The notes: generated from the letters alone by a model not told the origin. DNA of 64,000 bases from Ruminiclostridium herbifermentans (GCF_005473905.2 NZ_CP061336.1:2472501-2536500); one strand, 5' to 3'. Positions 35,888 through 45,765 are shown, counted from the first letter of the stretch. Made by a program: numbers and translations.

Positions 35888-36591
35888 TATAAGCTTTTTA
35901 ACTCTGAAGCTGTAAGCTTTCTCCATTTTCCTTCTGGTAAATCACCAAGAGCTATAGGTCCTATCGAAATTCTTTTTAAGGTAAGAACATTATGGCCTAT
36001 AGCTTCACACATCTTTCTAACCTGTCTGTTTTTGCCTTCATGGATTGTTATATGCACCAACGCATTATTTCCAATGACATTCTTTATATGTATTTTTGCA
36101 GGAGAAGTTATATAGTCCTCAATTTTAAGTCCCTTTTCAAACATTTTAATTTCATTTTTTTGTGGAACACCTGAAATCAATGCTTCATAAACCTTTTTTA
36201 TCTCATGCTTCGGATGAGTTAATCTATATGTAAAATCCCCGTCATTTGATAATATTATAAGTCCTGATGTATCGTAATCAAGCCTGCCAACAGGATATAA
36301 ACGACAATTAATATCAGTCACAAGGTCTAAAACAGTTTGCCTTCCAAATTGATCTCTTGCAGTCGAAACATATCCAGTAGGTTTATGTAGCATTATATAT
36401 ATTTTTTCTTCTTTACACTCTACTAGATTTCCGTCCACAGTAATCTTGTCTGTATTTTTTACAACAACGCCCATATCCGTAACTATCTTGTTATTTACTG
36501 CAACTCTTCCCTGCTTTATATAATTTTCAGCCATTCTTCTTGAGGCTACACCAGCGTGGGCTAAAAACTTCTGCAATCTCATTTCTTCCAT
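35884..36591 (-). CDS. rluB: 23S rRNA pseudouridine synthase, RluB family
   Basis: 235 residues from ATG 36591 with AAGGATGA upstream. An N-terminal S4 domain (MRLQKFLAHAGVASRRMAEN) is followed by the RsuA/RluB catalytic domain with YPVGRLDYDTSGLIILSNDG containing the catalytic Asp, and GKNRQVRKMCEAIGH. It modifies uridine in the large-subunit rRNA peptidyl-transferase region. It follows the gerW gene in the usual clostridial order scpA-scpB-DUF2953-gerW-rluB. Confidence 0.93.
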   Translation of the reverse strand: MEEMRLQKFLAHAGVASRRMAENYIKQGRVAVNNKIVTDMGVVVKNTDKITVDGNLVECKEEKIYIMLHKPTGYVSTARDQFGRQTVLDLVTDINCRLYPVGRLDYDTSGLIILSNDGDFTYRLTHPKHEIKKVYEALISGVPQKNEIKMFEKGLKIEDYITSPAKIHIKNVIGNNALVHITIHEGKNRQVRKMCEAIGHNVLTLKRISIGPIALGDLPEGKWRKLTASELKSLY

Positions 36592-36992
36592 TGTAATGTC
36601 ATCCTTTTTAAAATACTCACATGTATTTTATTATTCATTATTACTAGAGTCAATAAAAAGTTTAAATAGATGGGCTGCTGAAAAATTTTGTATATATCTT
36701 TATTACCAAAAACAATAAGCAGTAGCAGTATATATCAATGGAGTAGCCAGTTGGAATAGTTACTAGAAATGGCAGTCAAAAAATTATTGTATTTAGCACA
36801 GCAAAAGTAATCAGCTGTGAGTATAACCCAAGACAGTACGCTTGTTAATTTTATAAGTGTTGTTTTATGTGGCTAATATTTAGAATCGTTTTCAAAGCAA
36901 TCCATAGATATACACTGTACATGACACTATTTTAGCAATTTACTGATAGATTATATTTATCTTGTTTTACAACAAGTCTCTATCAGTTTAAA
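36592..36992. other. Intergenic stretch, nothing recognised
   Basis: A 400-bp AT-rich gap between gerW-like and rluB on the same strand. No gene, repeat or clear terminator is seen. Confidence 0.55.
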
Positions 36993-37460
36993 TTATTCCT
37001 CATAATCTTCTTTATCCTTATCATCATCCTTATTTTTCTTTTTATTGCTGTGCTCCTTCTTATTTGATAACTTTGAATTTATTGTTCCATTAATTTTTTC
37101 AATTAATCCTGGAATCAAATCTAGTACTTTGTCTAATGAAGTATTCATATCTACAGGGAGTAATTTAACATGATTTTCACCACATACCATAAATGCTACA
37201 GGATTAATAGATACACCTGCTCCGCTTCCTCCTGCAAATGGCAATTTGCTTCCACCTTCTGAATCTGAATTAGCTCCATTGGATTGCTGTCCGTAATCAC
37301 CACCTCCAGCCGCAAATCCAAAGCAAACTTTAGATATAGGAATTATTACTGTTCCGTCAGGTGTCTGAACAGCATCTCCAACAATAGTATTTACATCCAC
37401 CATTTCTTTAATACTTTGCATTGCTGTAGTCATTAGACCTTCTATTGGATGGTCTGACAT
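36993..37460 (-). CDS. ytfJ: GerW (YtfJ) family sporulation protein
   Basis: 155 residues from ATG 37460 (AGGTGGTGA upstream). The family marks HPIEGLMTTAMQSIKEMVDV, VGDAVQTPDGTVIIPISKVCFGFAAGG and the Gly-rich GGSGAGVSINPVAFMV are clear; a charged Lys/Asp tail follows. In B. subtilis GerW is required for germination of spores. The start lies inside the end of the DUF2953 gene (53-bp overlap), so translation is probably coupled. Confidence 0.93.
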   Translation of the reverse strand: MSDHPIEGLMTTAMQSIKEMVDVNTIVGDAVQTPDGTVIIPISKVCFGFAAGGGDYGQQSNGANSDSEGGSKLPFAGGSGAGVSINPVAFMVCGENHVKLLPVDMNTSLDKVLDLIPGLIEKINGTINSKLSNKKEHSNKKKNKDDDKDKEDYEE

Positions 37461-38046
37461 CAGCTTCACCACCTTTTCTATTTTTTAAATAAATTATTAA
37501 TAGTTGTTTACACATAAGTATAATGTTTACAATTTTTATGCTAATTATGCAACTGAAGTTTAAATTCCAAACTTTTTCTTTGAAGTCAGTTTCTATTTTT
37601 ATATCTTTATTTCGTACAGTAAATGAATTCATAATAATTGCTTGAAACATTCCAAACAAATTCCAAATTAGACCATATAATATTGCTGTATTGAAGGCAT
37701 TTCCTGTGCCTTCTTTTAAATAAAAGCTTAGTTCTTCTAATATAATTCTTTTTTTAAAATCCTCTAAAATCTCTAATATATTAAAAATACTTTTTGTAAG
37801 CTTTTTAATATCTTTTTCATTTTTCGGAGACTTTTTATCTACTTTTTTTGTCTTCTTCTTATCCCTAGGATAAACAGCTATCTTTTTTTTAAGCTTATCT
37901 CCAAAAAAGTATATGGTTATATAAACAGTACAAGCTAAATTTTCCATAAAAATTGACACTCCTATTTTAAACTTGTACTGGAAAATAAATATAAGCATTA
38001 AAATTATTGTTAAACACACAAAAAAAATAACCAAAAGAGAAATCAC
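37408..38046 (-). CDS. DUF2953 membrane protein
   Basis: 212 residues if the GTG at 38046 is used; an alternative ATG at 37947 has a better ribosome site (AGGAGTG) but would drop the N-terminal membrane helix. The layout, one helix, a charged Lys-rich segment (about 60-85) and a later hydrophobic region, and its place between scpB and gerW match the clostridial DUF2953 family, which is associated with sporulation neighbourhoods. The start region overlaps a terminator-like hairpin. The function is unknown. Confidence 0.75.
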   Translation of the reverse strand: MISLLVIFFVCLTIILMLIFIFQYKFKIGVSIFMENLACTVYITIYFFGDKLKKKIAVYPRDKKKTKKVDKKSPKNEKDIKKLTKSIFNILEILEDFKKRIILEELSFYLKEGTGNAFNTAILYGLIWNLFGMFQAIIMNSFTVRNKDIKIETDFKEKVWNLNFSCIISIKIVNIILMCKQLLIIYLKNRKGGEADVRPSNRRSNDYSNAKY

Positions 38047-38058
38047 CTCTTGGTTATT
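38020..38058 (-). terminator. Terminator after scpB overlapping the next gene's start
   Basis: On the minus strand AATAACCAAGAG and CTCTTTTGGTTATT pair and are followed by eight T bases. It looks like a standard terminator, yet it contains the GAGGTGATT ribosome-like sequence and the presumed start of the DUF2953 gene. It may act as an attenuator of that gene. Confidence 0.7.
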
Positions 38059-38106
38059 TTTGACACTTTATTTACGTTTAAATCACATACTATTCAATAG
38101 TTTACA

Positions 38107-38670
38107 CTATTTAGAATTACCTACATCAATAAGTTCATCTAAATTTAACTGGCTCAAATCTTCAATATCAAGCATTGGCAAATCTCTTATTGATTTAAAG
38201 CCAAAGCACTTTAAAAATTCATCAGTAGTTTCATAAAGTCTTGGTCTTCCTGGTGCATCTAGCTTTCCAGCTTCTCTTATAAGATTCCTTTCTAGAAGTC
38301 TTGTAACAGCACTATCAGAATTAACTCCTCGTATTTGTTCAATTTTTGCTTTAGTAAGAGGCTGATTATATGCAATTATTGCTAACACCTCATAAGCTGC
38401 TTGGGATAAAGCTTGTTTTTGTCTAATTTGATAAAGCTTAGATACATACTCAAAATATTCAGGTTTAGAGCACATTTGATATTTATCGTTCAATTCTCTT
38501 ATAATAATTCCTCTATTAGAATTATTATAATTGTCCATCATATTTTTAATTAAGTTTCGAGCTGTTTTTCTATCTAATTCAAGTATTTCACAAATTTTGT
38601 CTAATGGTAAAGCATCACCATATGAGAAAATAAGACTCTCAATAATGCTTTCCATAGTACTAATGTCCAT
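38107..38670 (-). CDS. scpB: Segregation and condensation protein B
   Basis: 187 residues with two winged-helix domains: MESIIESLIFSYGDALPLDK at the start and LSQAAYEVLAIIAYNQPLTK with KIEQIRGVNSDSAVTRLLER in the middle. ScpB is the kleisin-interacting dimer of the SMC condensin complex and helps organise the chromosome. The start is preceded by AAGGAAGGAAG. It is downstream of scpA in the same operon. Confidence 0.95.
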   Translation of the reverse strand: MDISTMESIIESLIFSYGDALPLDKICEILELDRKTARNLIKNMMDNYNNSNRGIIIRELNDKYQMCSKPEYFEYVSKLYQIRQKQALSQAAYEVLAIIAYNQPLTKAKIEQIRGVNSDSAVTRLLERNLIREAGKLDAPGRPRLYETTDEFLKCFGFKSIRDLPMLDIEDLSQLNLDELIDVGNSK

Positions 38671-38768
38671 CTAACTTCCTTCCTTTCGCTTGTTCTCACA
38701 AACATACTTTCATATTTGTTAGTTAAATTTTGAAGATGTTCAAAACATCGCAGTTTATATAATGAATA

Positions 38769-39572
38769 TTAAAACTCCTTAATATTGTTTTCAATTTCAC
38801 TATACAAGTGATGTTCATCTCTTTCTTCAGCTGTATTACTAATAACATGTATGTCTGAAAATTGCTTGTTCTGAACTATTTTTACCTTCTTCATTTTAGC
38901 AAGTTCAAGAATTGCCATAAATCCTGTAACAACCTCTGTTTTTGACCTGCTTTTCAATGAAAAAAGTTCTGAAAACACAAATGAAGTCTTACTTATTAAG
39001 TACTTAACCACTTCTCTTATTTTACTTCTAAGAGAAACTTTTTCATGTTCAATAAGCTTTGTAATATTTTTTGCACCAACGTTTATTTTTTTCTTATTTC
39101 TTTCAAGTATTGCAATATATTGTTTTCTAAGAACTTGCGGGTCTATTTCCAGTACTTCTTCAATTATTGGTATGTCTAAAGGCTCTGGTAATCGATAAAC
39201 TGTTTTTTCCCATATCTTTTCCATTTCCTTTAACTCAGTAGCAAATTCTTTGTAACGCTTATATTCAACTAATCGCCTGACAAGTTCTTCTCTTGGGTCT
39301 ACTTCCTCTTGCTTTTCTTCTTTTTTGTCTGGTAACAGCATTTTTGACTTTATATGTAAAAGTGTTGAAGCCATAACAAGAAACTCACTGGCTACCTCTA
39401 AATCTGGGCTTTGCAAATCATACAAATAGTCCAAATACTGGTCGGTAATTACATTTATCGGAATATCATAAATATCCATTTGATTCTTTTCAATTAAATG
39501 AAATAATAAATCAAATGGACCTTCAAAATTGTCAAGCTTTAATGTACATGCTTTTGTAAGAGAGCTTTCCAT
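38769..39572 (-). CDS. scpA: Segregation and condensation protein A
   Basis: 267 residues; the kleisin N-terminus (LKLDNFEGPFDLLFHLIEKN, YDIPINVITDQYLDYL) binds the SMC neck and the C-terminal winged helix (VVTGFMAILELAKMKKVKIV) binds the SMC head. It works with ScpB and SMC in chromosome segregation. The ATG has GGAGG..AAGGA upstream. A leader motif shared with murD and the 5S-type gene is at 39619-39646. Confidence 0.95.
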   Translation of the reverse strand: MESSLTKACTLKLDNFEGPFDLLFHLIEKNQMDIYDIPINVITDQYLDYLYDLQSPDLEVASEFLVMASTLLHIKSKMLLPDKKEEKQEEVDPREELVRRLVEYKRYKEFATELKEMEKIWEKTVYRLPEPLDIPIIEEVLEIDPQVLRKQYIAILERNKKKINVGAKNITKLIEHEKVSLRSKIREVVKYLISKTSFVFSELFSLKSRSKTEVVTGFMAILELAKMKKVKIVQNKQFSDIHVISNTAEERDEHHLYSEIENNIKEF

Positions 39573-39618
39573 TCTTTTATCCTTGCCTCCACATTTGCTT
39601 ATTAAGACTAATGTGCTG

Positions 39619-39646
39619 ACATGGACTCTGTCCCCCTTTTTTATTA
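39619..39646 (-). promoter_or_regulatory. AAAGGGGGA..GAGTCCATG leader motif before scpA
   Basis: On the minus strand AAAGGGGGACAGAGTCCATG is followed by TCAGCACATT, which can pair with AATGTGGAGG at the ribosome site. It also opens a five-codon frame (MSAH). Close match to the murD and 5S-type motifs. Confidence 0.55.
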
Positions 39647-40001
39647 ACCTAAATAAAACGAACTACTCTAGTTTATCATAATAGTATTAATGTTTACAAT
39701 AATCTGTGGCAATAAATAGATTATATTTTTTTATTTTTTCGTTATAAAATCAGTGTAATATTTTCCTAATACTGTTATTATTTCGGTATCAATTTTGGTA
39801 TTAGCCATATATACCGTACTGGAAATATTTCTATTCAGTTATCTCAAAAAGATTTCTTATTTTCCAACAGACCTACGATATAAATATCTTAGCGTGAAGG
39901 CTTGGTCCTTAAATGATTATAGTCAATATTATTAAATGCATATTGTAGACATTTATAAAATATTGAAGTACAATTAATTATCAATAGTAGGAGGAAATTT
40001 C
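39647..40001. other. Divergent intergenic region
   Basis: AT-rich sequence between scpA and the M50 peptidase gene; promoters for both are expected but not clearly placed. Nothing else is seen. Confidence 0.5.
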
Positions 40002-40652
40002 ATGTTTGGTAGAGATATTTTTTCACCCGAAGGCTTAATGAATATATTAATGACCTTACCGGGAATTCTTTTAGGCTTTGTATTGCATGAATTTGCACAT
40101 GCTATAGTGGCAGATAAACTAGGTGATCCTACCCCTCGTTCACAAGGAAGAATCACTCTAGACCCAAGAGTTCATATTGATATTGTAGGATTTATTTTGA
40201 TACTTATAGCAGGTTTTGGTTGGGCTAAACCCGTAATGACAAATCCAAGGAATTATAAGAATCTTAGAAGAGATAGTATCCTAGTTTCAATTGCAGGCCC
40301 ATTGACCAATTTGTTGCTAGCTTCAGCGTTTATATTTCTTATGAAAATATTTAATTATTCAAATGCTTTTTCAGCAAACGAACAGTTACAAGATATTATA
40401 GGTAATATGCTTTTATTTTCAGCATATATTAACGTAGTACTATTTTCATTAAACATACTGCCACTTCCTGCATTAGATGGATACCATGTGATTACAAACC
40501 TTTTTAACACTTGGAAATATCGTATTTTCAATATTTTAGAACAATACGGAATGTTTATATTTATACTTTTAGCAATAACTGGTATTCTAGGCAAAATACT
40601 TAACCCTATAATTAGTTTTGTATTTAATATTTTAATAAGACTTTTTTTATAG
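40002..40652 (+). CDS. Site-2 protease (M50) family membrane metalloprotease
   Basis: 216 residues with four to five membrane helices. The zinc motif HEFAH is at about residues 29-33 in LGFVLHEFAHAIVADKLGD, and the second motif, NILPLPALDGYHV, supplies the Asp ligand in the fourth helix region. These proteins cut membrane-embedded substrates. The start follows AGGAGG. It sits between the scp genes and dacF, a common clostridial position. The substrate is unknown. Confidence 0.9.
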   Translation: MFGRDIFSPEGLMNILMTLPGILLGFVLHEFAHAIVADKLGDPTPRSQGRITLDPRVHIDIVGFILILIAGFGWAKPVMTNPRNYKNLRRDSILVSIAGPLTNLLLASAFIFLMKIFNYSNAFSANEQLQDIIGNMLLFSAYINVVLFSLNILPLPALDGYHVITNLFNTWKYRIFNILEQYGMFIFILLAITGILGKILNPIISFVFNILIRLFL

Positions 40653-41007
40653 AACGACACTCATATTTGCCAAAACTTTTACAATACAAATTATGGATTT
40701 TGTTATTGAAAACAAAAAACAGCCTATACTAAGGCTTTTAATCTTAAACGAAAACGATACTAAGGTACAAATTGAACTTATTCAAAGTTATGACTTTAGA
40801 ATACTTTAAAGTTAAAATATTAAGCACTCTAATTTTGCACATAATAATCTATTTTTGTTGTAGAATTATCAATAGCTTGTTGTGTAACAAACTTACTTAG
40901 CAAATGAAATCTTATCTAATAAATTATGTTCTTTTCATTTGATAATGCTGCCACACTTGATATTATTAGGCTTTAAACAGTATATTCCGCTTTGAAGCTT
41001 TAGTTAA
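40653..41007. other. Intergenic stretch with a weak terminator
   Basis: AGCCT and AGGCT at 40721-40735 with TTTTAATC following may end the M50 gene transcript. The rest is AT-rich with nothing recognised. Confidence 0.4.
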
Positions 41008-41036
41008 TTAAAAAGGAGAGCTATGTTACGCTCTCC
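41008..41036 (-). terminator. Terminator of dacF
   Basis: On the minus strand GGAGAGC and GCTCTCC pair around an eight-base loop and are followed by TTTTTAATT. The left arm lies within the last codons of dacF, so the stem begins before the stop. Confidence 0.85.
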
Positions 41037-42252
41037 CCAAATTAAACCATCTAGAAACTAATCTAGTAAACAACTTTGCGAAAGATATTCTACTCACATT
41101 TTCATTTGCAACTAAGTCAAATCTTCCAACTTCATTACCATCTATTTTATAAATAATATCGCCAACCTTTTGATTTATTTCAACTGGTGCTGTCAATTCA
41201 GGTGTGAGTACTACTTCCTTTTCTATTTTGCCCTTTTCACCTTTTGCAACCAAAACACTTGTATCACTTCCATAAGCAGCACTAACAATAAGTTTTGTGC
41301 CTTTCTTCACAGATATATTCCCTACCAGTTCACCCTTTTTATCTAAACTAACAACCTCATAGTTTGCGAAACCATAGTCCATAAGCTTTCTAGCTTCAGC
41401 AAATCTTGTATTAGAATCAGGCTCTCCTAAAACAACTGATATTAATCTTAAATTGTTTCGTTTTGTTGTTGCTGTTAAATTAAAGCCTGCTTTATTTGTA
41501 AAACCAGTTTTAAGTCCATCTGTATTAGCATAAAACCTAATCAGCTTATTAGTATTATCCAGACTAAAAGTACCATTTCTAAAGGTATCATGTCGTATTC
41601 CTGTAAATTCTAAAATCTTAGGATGCTTTACAATCAATTCTCTTGACATAATTGCAACGTCATGTGCAGAGCTATATCCCTCATCTTCTAAACCTGTACA
41701 GTCTAAAAAATGAGTATCCTTCATTCCAAGTTCTTCGGCTTTTCTATTCATATCAGCCACAAAAGCCTCTTCACTTCCGCTTACCTTTTCTGCAAGCGCT
41801 ACAGTTACATCGTTAGAAGAATGAATTGCCAAAGCCTTCAGCATTTCAGTAACAGTAAATTCCTCTCCTGGCTCTAAATACGCTTGTGAACCTCCCATTC
41901 CAGCAGCATATTCTGATACCGGAACCTTATCATCAAAAGATAGCTTTCCTGAATCTATAGCTTCCATTATCAGAAGCATTGACATAACCTTTGTAACACT
42001 GGCTATAGCTAATTTTTCGTGACTATTTTTTTCAGTTAGTATTTTTCCTGAAGCTGCATCCATAAGTACAGCTGATTTTGCTTTTAAATCCAGAACATTT
42101 GTTTTTGCTACAAGTTTATTAACAGCTACTTCATCATATTTAGCCGATGCCTCAACGGCCGCTTCATTGAAGTCAGCAAATACATTAATAGGCATCACGC
42201 TTAGAATTATTGCCATAACTAAAATGTATACTATAATTATATTTCTTTTCAC
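41026..42252 (-). CDS. dacF: D-alanyl-D-alanine carboxypeptidase, DacF type
   Basis: 408 residues. A signal peptide (MKRNIIIVYILVMAIILSVM) is followed by the penicillin-binding domain with SxxK (SVTK, Ser85), SxN (HSSNDV) and KTG (GLKTGFTNKAG), then a C-terminal PBP5-type beta domain and a membrane-associating tail. It trims the terminal D-Ala of peptidoglycan outside the membrane; DacF acts in sporulating cells in B. subtilis. It is downstream of the pyrimidine phosphorylase gene. Confidence 0.93.
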   Translation of the reverse strand: MKRNIIIVYILVMAIILSVMPINVFADFNEAAVEASAKYDEVAVNKLVAKTNVLDLKAKSAVLMDAASGKILTEKNSHEKLAIASVTKVMSMLLIMEAIDSGKLSFDDKVPVSEYAAGMGGSQAYLEPGEEFTVTEMLKALAIHSSNDVTVALAEKVSGSEEAFVADMNRKAEELGMKDTHFLDCTGLEDEGYSSAHDVAIMSRELIVKHPKILEFTGIRHDTFRNGTFSLDNTNKLIRFYANTDGLKTGFTNKAGFNLTATTKRNNLRLISVVLGEPDSNTRFAEARKLMDYGFANYEVVSLDKKGELVGNISVKKGTKLIVSAAYGSDTSVLVAKGEKGKIEKEVVLTPELTAPVEINQKVGDIIYKIDGNEVGRFDLVANENVSRISFAKLFTRLVSRWFNLGRA

Positions 42253-42376
42253 TATGGTCCCTCCAATATTAACTATATAGTGTATATATATGATTTAGTC
42301 CTAGTTAATCTTTATGCAAAACCATAGTGGTATATTCTGTTTATGCTGAATTATTTTATGTTTATTTTAATTTAAG

Positions 42377-43693
42377 CTAAGTAGAAGACTTATTATCAAT
42401 ATACGCTAAAATCAATGGTTTTAATTGTGGTTTTTCTTCGCTGAAGCAAATAGCCCTATCCAGCAATGAACAGGCAGACTGTATCTTTTCCTCCTTGTTT
42501 GTGTAAAGAGTGGCAATTACTTCTCCCTTTTCTACTCTATCTCCAGTTTTCTTTTTAAACAAAATTCCTGCTGCATAATCTATACTGCTTTCCTTTGTCT
42601 CTCTGCCAGCACCAAGTTCTAAGGAAGCTACACCTATTGTGTCAGTTTTCATTGCTTCAATATATCCAGCTTTTTGAGATACATAATCATATTTATATTC
42701 AGCCTGTGGGAAAAGACTATAGTCATTGATAATATCCGTATTTCCTCCCTGCCTTTCTACCATTTCTGCAAACTTTGAAATAGCTTTTCCACTCTCAACA
42801 GCTTTCAGAACCATATTCATACATTTATCAAATGTTCCCAGTTCACAGAGTTCAAGCATTCTAGCAGCTAATTCAAAGGATACCTCCATCAAATCCTTTG
42901 GGCCTCTGTTTTGTAATGTTTCAATAGCCTCAATTATTTCTAAAGAATTTCCAACTGCAAAGCCCAGTGGAATGTCCATATCAGTTACTATTGCAGCTGT
43001 ACGTCTGCCAGTATTTTCTCCTATTTTAACCATTTCTTTTGCTAGCTTAACTGAGTCCTCAAGGTTTTTCATAAATGCACCACTGCCTGTTTTTACATCC
43101 AATATAATTCTGTCAGCACCTGATGCTAGTTTTTTACTCATAATACTGCTTGCAATTAATGATATATTATTAACAGTGGCAGTAACATCTCTCAAAGCGT
43201 ACAGCTTCTTATCTGCTGGTGCCAAATTGCCTGTTTGTCCAGCAATTGATATACCTATTTCTTTAACATTTTTTATAAAATCTTCACGAGAGATACTAGT
43301 ATTAAATCCAGGTATAGCTTCTAATTTATCAATAGTTCCTCCAGTATGCCCCAAGCCTCTGCCCGACATTTTGGCTACCGGTACACCGCAAGCAGCAACA
43401 ATTGGCGCCAAAACAAGGGTTGTTTTGTCACCAACACCACCAGTGCTATGCTTGTCAACCTTTATTCCAGGTATATCAGACAAATCTATCATATCCCCTG
43501 AATGAGCCATAACATTAGTCAAGTCTGCTGTTTCTCTTTCATTCATTCCCCTTAGAAAAATTGCCATAAGCAATGCAGACGCTTGGTAATCAGGAATTCT
43601 ATCATTGCAGTATTCAGTTATAAAATATTCTATCTCTTCTATACTTAACTCAAATCCATCTCGCTTCTTTTCAATAATATCATACATTCTCAT
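42377..43693 (-). CDS. pdp: Pyrimidine-nucleoside phosphorylase
   Basis: 438 residues from ATG 43693, which follows GGAGGAAGCAAA; an ATG 18 bases upstream overlaps the ribosome site. The thymidine/pyrimidine phosphorylase motif (KMSGRGLGHTGGTIDKLEAI) and phosphate-site KHSTGGVGDKTTLVLAPIVA are present, and the C-terminal domain ends with KTGDRVEKGEVIATLYTN. It splits pyrimidine nucleosides with phosphate for salvage. It follows xerD. Confidence 0.95.
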   Translation of the reverse strand: MRMYDIIEKKRDGFELSIEEIEYFITEYCNDRIPDYQASALLMAIFLRGMNERETADLTNVMAHSGDMIDLSDIPGIKVDKHSTGGVGDKTTLVLAPIVAACGVPVAKMSGRGLGHTGGTIDKLEAIPGFNTSISREDFIKNVKEIGISIAGQTGNLAPADKKLYALRDVTATVNNISLIASSIMSKKLASGADRIILDVKTGSGAFMKNLEDSVKLAKEMVKIGENTGRRTAAIVTDMDIPLGFAVGNSLEIIEAIETLQNRGPKDLMEVSFELAARMLELCELGTFDKCMNMVLKAVESGKAISKFAEMVERQGGNTDIINDYSLFPQAEYKYDYVSQKAGYIEAMKTDTIGVASLELGAGRETKESSIDYAAGILFKKKTGDRVEKGEVIATLYTNKEEKIQSACSLLDRAICFSEEKPQLKPLILAYIDNKSST

Positions 43694-43770
43694 TTTGCTT
43701 CCTCCATTCATAAACGCTTAATATTATATATGCAATATTTTATATATTTTTTCATATATTATTAAATAAT

Positions 43771-43801
43771 TAAAAAGGGACTACCCATAATGAGTGTCCC
43801 C
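43771..43801 (-). terminator. Terminator after xerD
   Basis: On the minus strand GGGGAC and GTCCC pair across a 14-nt loop and are followed by TTTTTAATT. It lies between xerD and pdp, so pdp has its own promoter or partial read-through. Confidence 0.7.
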
Positions 43802-43814
43802 ATATAATACAAAA

Positions 43815-44699
43815 TTAAGCTCTTGGATGAGTTTTTTTATAAACCTCTTTAATCTTGTTCTTTGCCATTTGAGCATATATTTGAGTTGAGGAAATATCTG
43901 AATGACCTAACATCTCTTGAATTGATCTTAAATCTGCACCGTTTTCCAGCAAATGTGCTGCAAATGAGTGCCTCAAAGTATGAGGTGTAATGTCTTTATT
44001 AATATTTGCTTGATTCTTATAATGCTTTATTATCTTCCAAAAACCTTGTCTTGTAAGCCTTTTACCGTTAATGTTTACAAAAAGTGCATTATCATTGGCA
44101 TCTTGTAATAGCAACCTTCTAGACTTAGTTAAATATTCTCTTAATGCTGCTATTGAAATAGTTCCTATTGGTATAGTACGCTCACGGTTGCCCTTGTTAC
44201 ATTTAATATAACTATTTTCTAAATTTATATCTTCTATATTTAAAGAAATAAGCTCTGATACTCTAATACCTGTTGCATAAAGCAATTCTAACATTGCTTT
44301 ATCCCTAATACCCTTTAAATCAAGACACTTGGGTTGTTCAAGAAGTAATTCAACTTCTTGGGTGGATAGTATCTGAGGAAGCTTTTTCTCTACTTTTGGA
44401 GATTCTAAATCATTAGTAGGGTCATTGTCTATAGCTTTATTTTTATATAGAAATTGATAAAAAGATCGAATAGAAGCCAAGTTTCTAGAAATAGTGGAGG
44501 TTGCCCTACCTTTCTTTTGTAAATGCAAAAGATATGCAATTACAGTAGTCTTATTTGTAATAGCAATATTTGTAATATTAATATCATTTAGATATAGAAT
44601 ATATTGTTCAATATCTCTTTTATATGATTGAAGAGTATTGAGGGACAATCTTTTATCTCTCTCAAGGAAATTAATAAATGGTTCTATGTGAACTTCCAT
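43815..44699 (-). CDS. xerD: Tyrosine recombinase XerD
   Basis: 294 residues from ATG 44699 (AAGGAG upstream). The N-terminal SAM-like core-binding domain is followed by the catalytic domain with Arg in YATGIRVSEL, Lys in NKGNRERTIP, HTLRHSFAAHLLENG, LGHSDISSTQ and the tyrosine nucleophile in IYAQM. It is 294 residues, the usual Xer length, and in the standard clostridial position next to pdp, so it is the chromosome-dimer-resolving recombinase rather than a mobile-element integrase. Confidence 0.92.
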   Translation of the reverse strand: MEVHIEPFINFLERDKRLSLNTLQSYKRDIEQYILYLNDINITNIAITNKTTVIAYLLHLQKKGRATSTISRNLASIRSFYQFLYKNKAIDNDPTNDLESPKVEKKLPQILSTQEVELLLEQPKCLDLKGIRDKAMLELLYATGIRVSELISLNIEDINLENSYIKCNKGNRERTIPIGTISIAALREYLTKSRRLLLQDANDNALFVNINGKRLTRQGFWKIIKHYKNQANINKDITPHTLRHSFAAHLLENGADLRSIQEMLGHSDISSTQIYAQMAKNKIKEVYKKTHPRA

Positions 44700-44875
44700 C
44701 AAACAACGACTCCTTTATTTTCTATTTAAAATTAACTCCTAATTCAAATCTACAAATCTCAACCTAACATTAGTTTTCATAATATATTTATGCTCTATAC
44801 TTAATATTCTAATACAAATATTTCTATTTTTAAAGGATTATTTTGTATTTATATCTAATTTCATCAAATAGATAA

Positions 44876-45517
44876 TTAACTTGCTATCCTACTAAGTATA
44901 TTTAATGTCCCAGAAGAAATATAAGCATCAAATAATGCTGCAAAAAACAGAAATATTGAGAAAAATATCGTTAAAAAGCTATAGGTTCCTATCTTTTGTG
45001 CAATTATATTTTCATCTTTGTTGGCCTTTTTTATCCATGCTCTAAAAATAGTTCTTGATAGTCTTATTCCATTTACACCAAGTGCAATTATGCAAGGTAT
45101 TATGATAATCTCTTTTGGTAAAAAGCAAATAGCAGATACCATAATTCCCTTTACTCCTAATACCCCCATAATAACTCCTGAACTAAAACCAGTTGTAAAT
45201 CCCTTCATACCTATCATTATGTAATATATAGGAATACCAATAACAGTAAATCCTAGAGCCCAAAATACTGCTATTGTTTTAAAATTATCTATCATTGACA
45301 TTTTAAATAGTGACATTCTGTTAAGTTCATTGTTATTTAGGAGTTTTAAAAATCCATTCAAATATTTAGTCATATCATCTTGCTGCTGTAAATCCAAATC
45401 ATTAACAGCAAAGGCTCCCAAAATTATACCTAGTATGTAAAATAAGAATAAGCCTAAAAATGTATACTTATTCTCTTTTATGTTAACTTGAATTACCCTG
45501 CCAATCTTATGTATCAC
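44876..45517 (-). CDS. spoIIM: Stage II sporulation protein M
   Basis: 213 residues starting at GTG 45517, eight bases after GGAGG (an in-frame ATG overlaps the ribosome site). Five membrane helices are visible, with the family signature FYILGIILGAFAVNDLD and GFTTGFSSGVIMGVLGVKGI. SpoIIM is part of the DMP peptidoglycan-degrading complex needed for forespore engulfment. The neighbours xerD and the Nudix gene are typical. Confidence 0.93.
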   Translation of the reverse strand: MIHKIGRVIQVNIKENKYTFLGLFLFYILGIILGAFAVNDLDLQQQDDMTKYLNGFLKLLNNNELNRMSLFKMSMIDNFKTIAVFWALGFTVIGIPIYYIMIGMKGFTTGFSSGVIMGVLGVKGIMVSAICFLPKEIIIIPCIIALGVNGIRLSRTIFRAWIKKANKDENIIAQKIGTYSFLTIFFSIFLFFAALFDAYISSGTLNILSRIAS

Positions 45518-45765
45518 GCTGTAATCCTCCAACATTTTTTACATACTAATATGCATATTAAATACCAGTTTATATGACGCAAATTTGATATATATCTAAA
45601 TCATGCGCTAAACTATTACTATTACACTTTATAAAATAAAAATAAACTAATATTTTTATGCCATTTAATATTAAATTATAATTAGTATGCTAATAAAATA
45701 TATGCTGATTACATTAGCTATATTACATAATATAGTACATTAATGAACTATAAACTTCATAATCA

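Noticed and set aside
42726-43505. Long open frame opposite pdp (259 residues)
   Set aside because: It is antisense to a clear pyrimidine phosphorylase, with composition expected from codon complement and no ribosome site.
43815-44699. Integrase of a mobile element
   Set aside because: The size, neighbours (pdp, spoIIM) and lack of att-like repeats fit housekeeping XerD.
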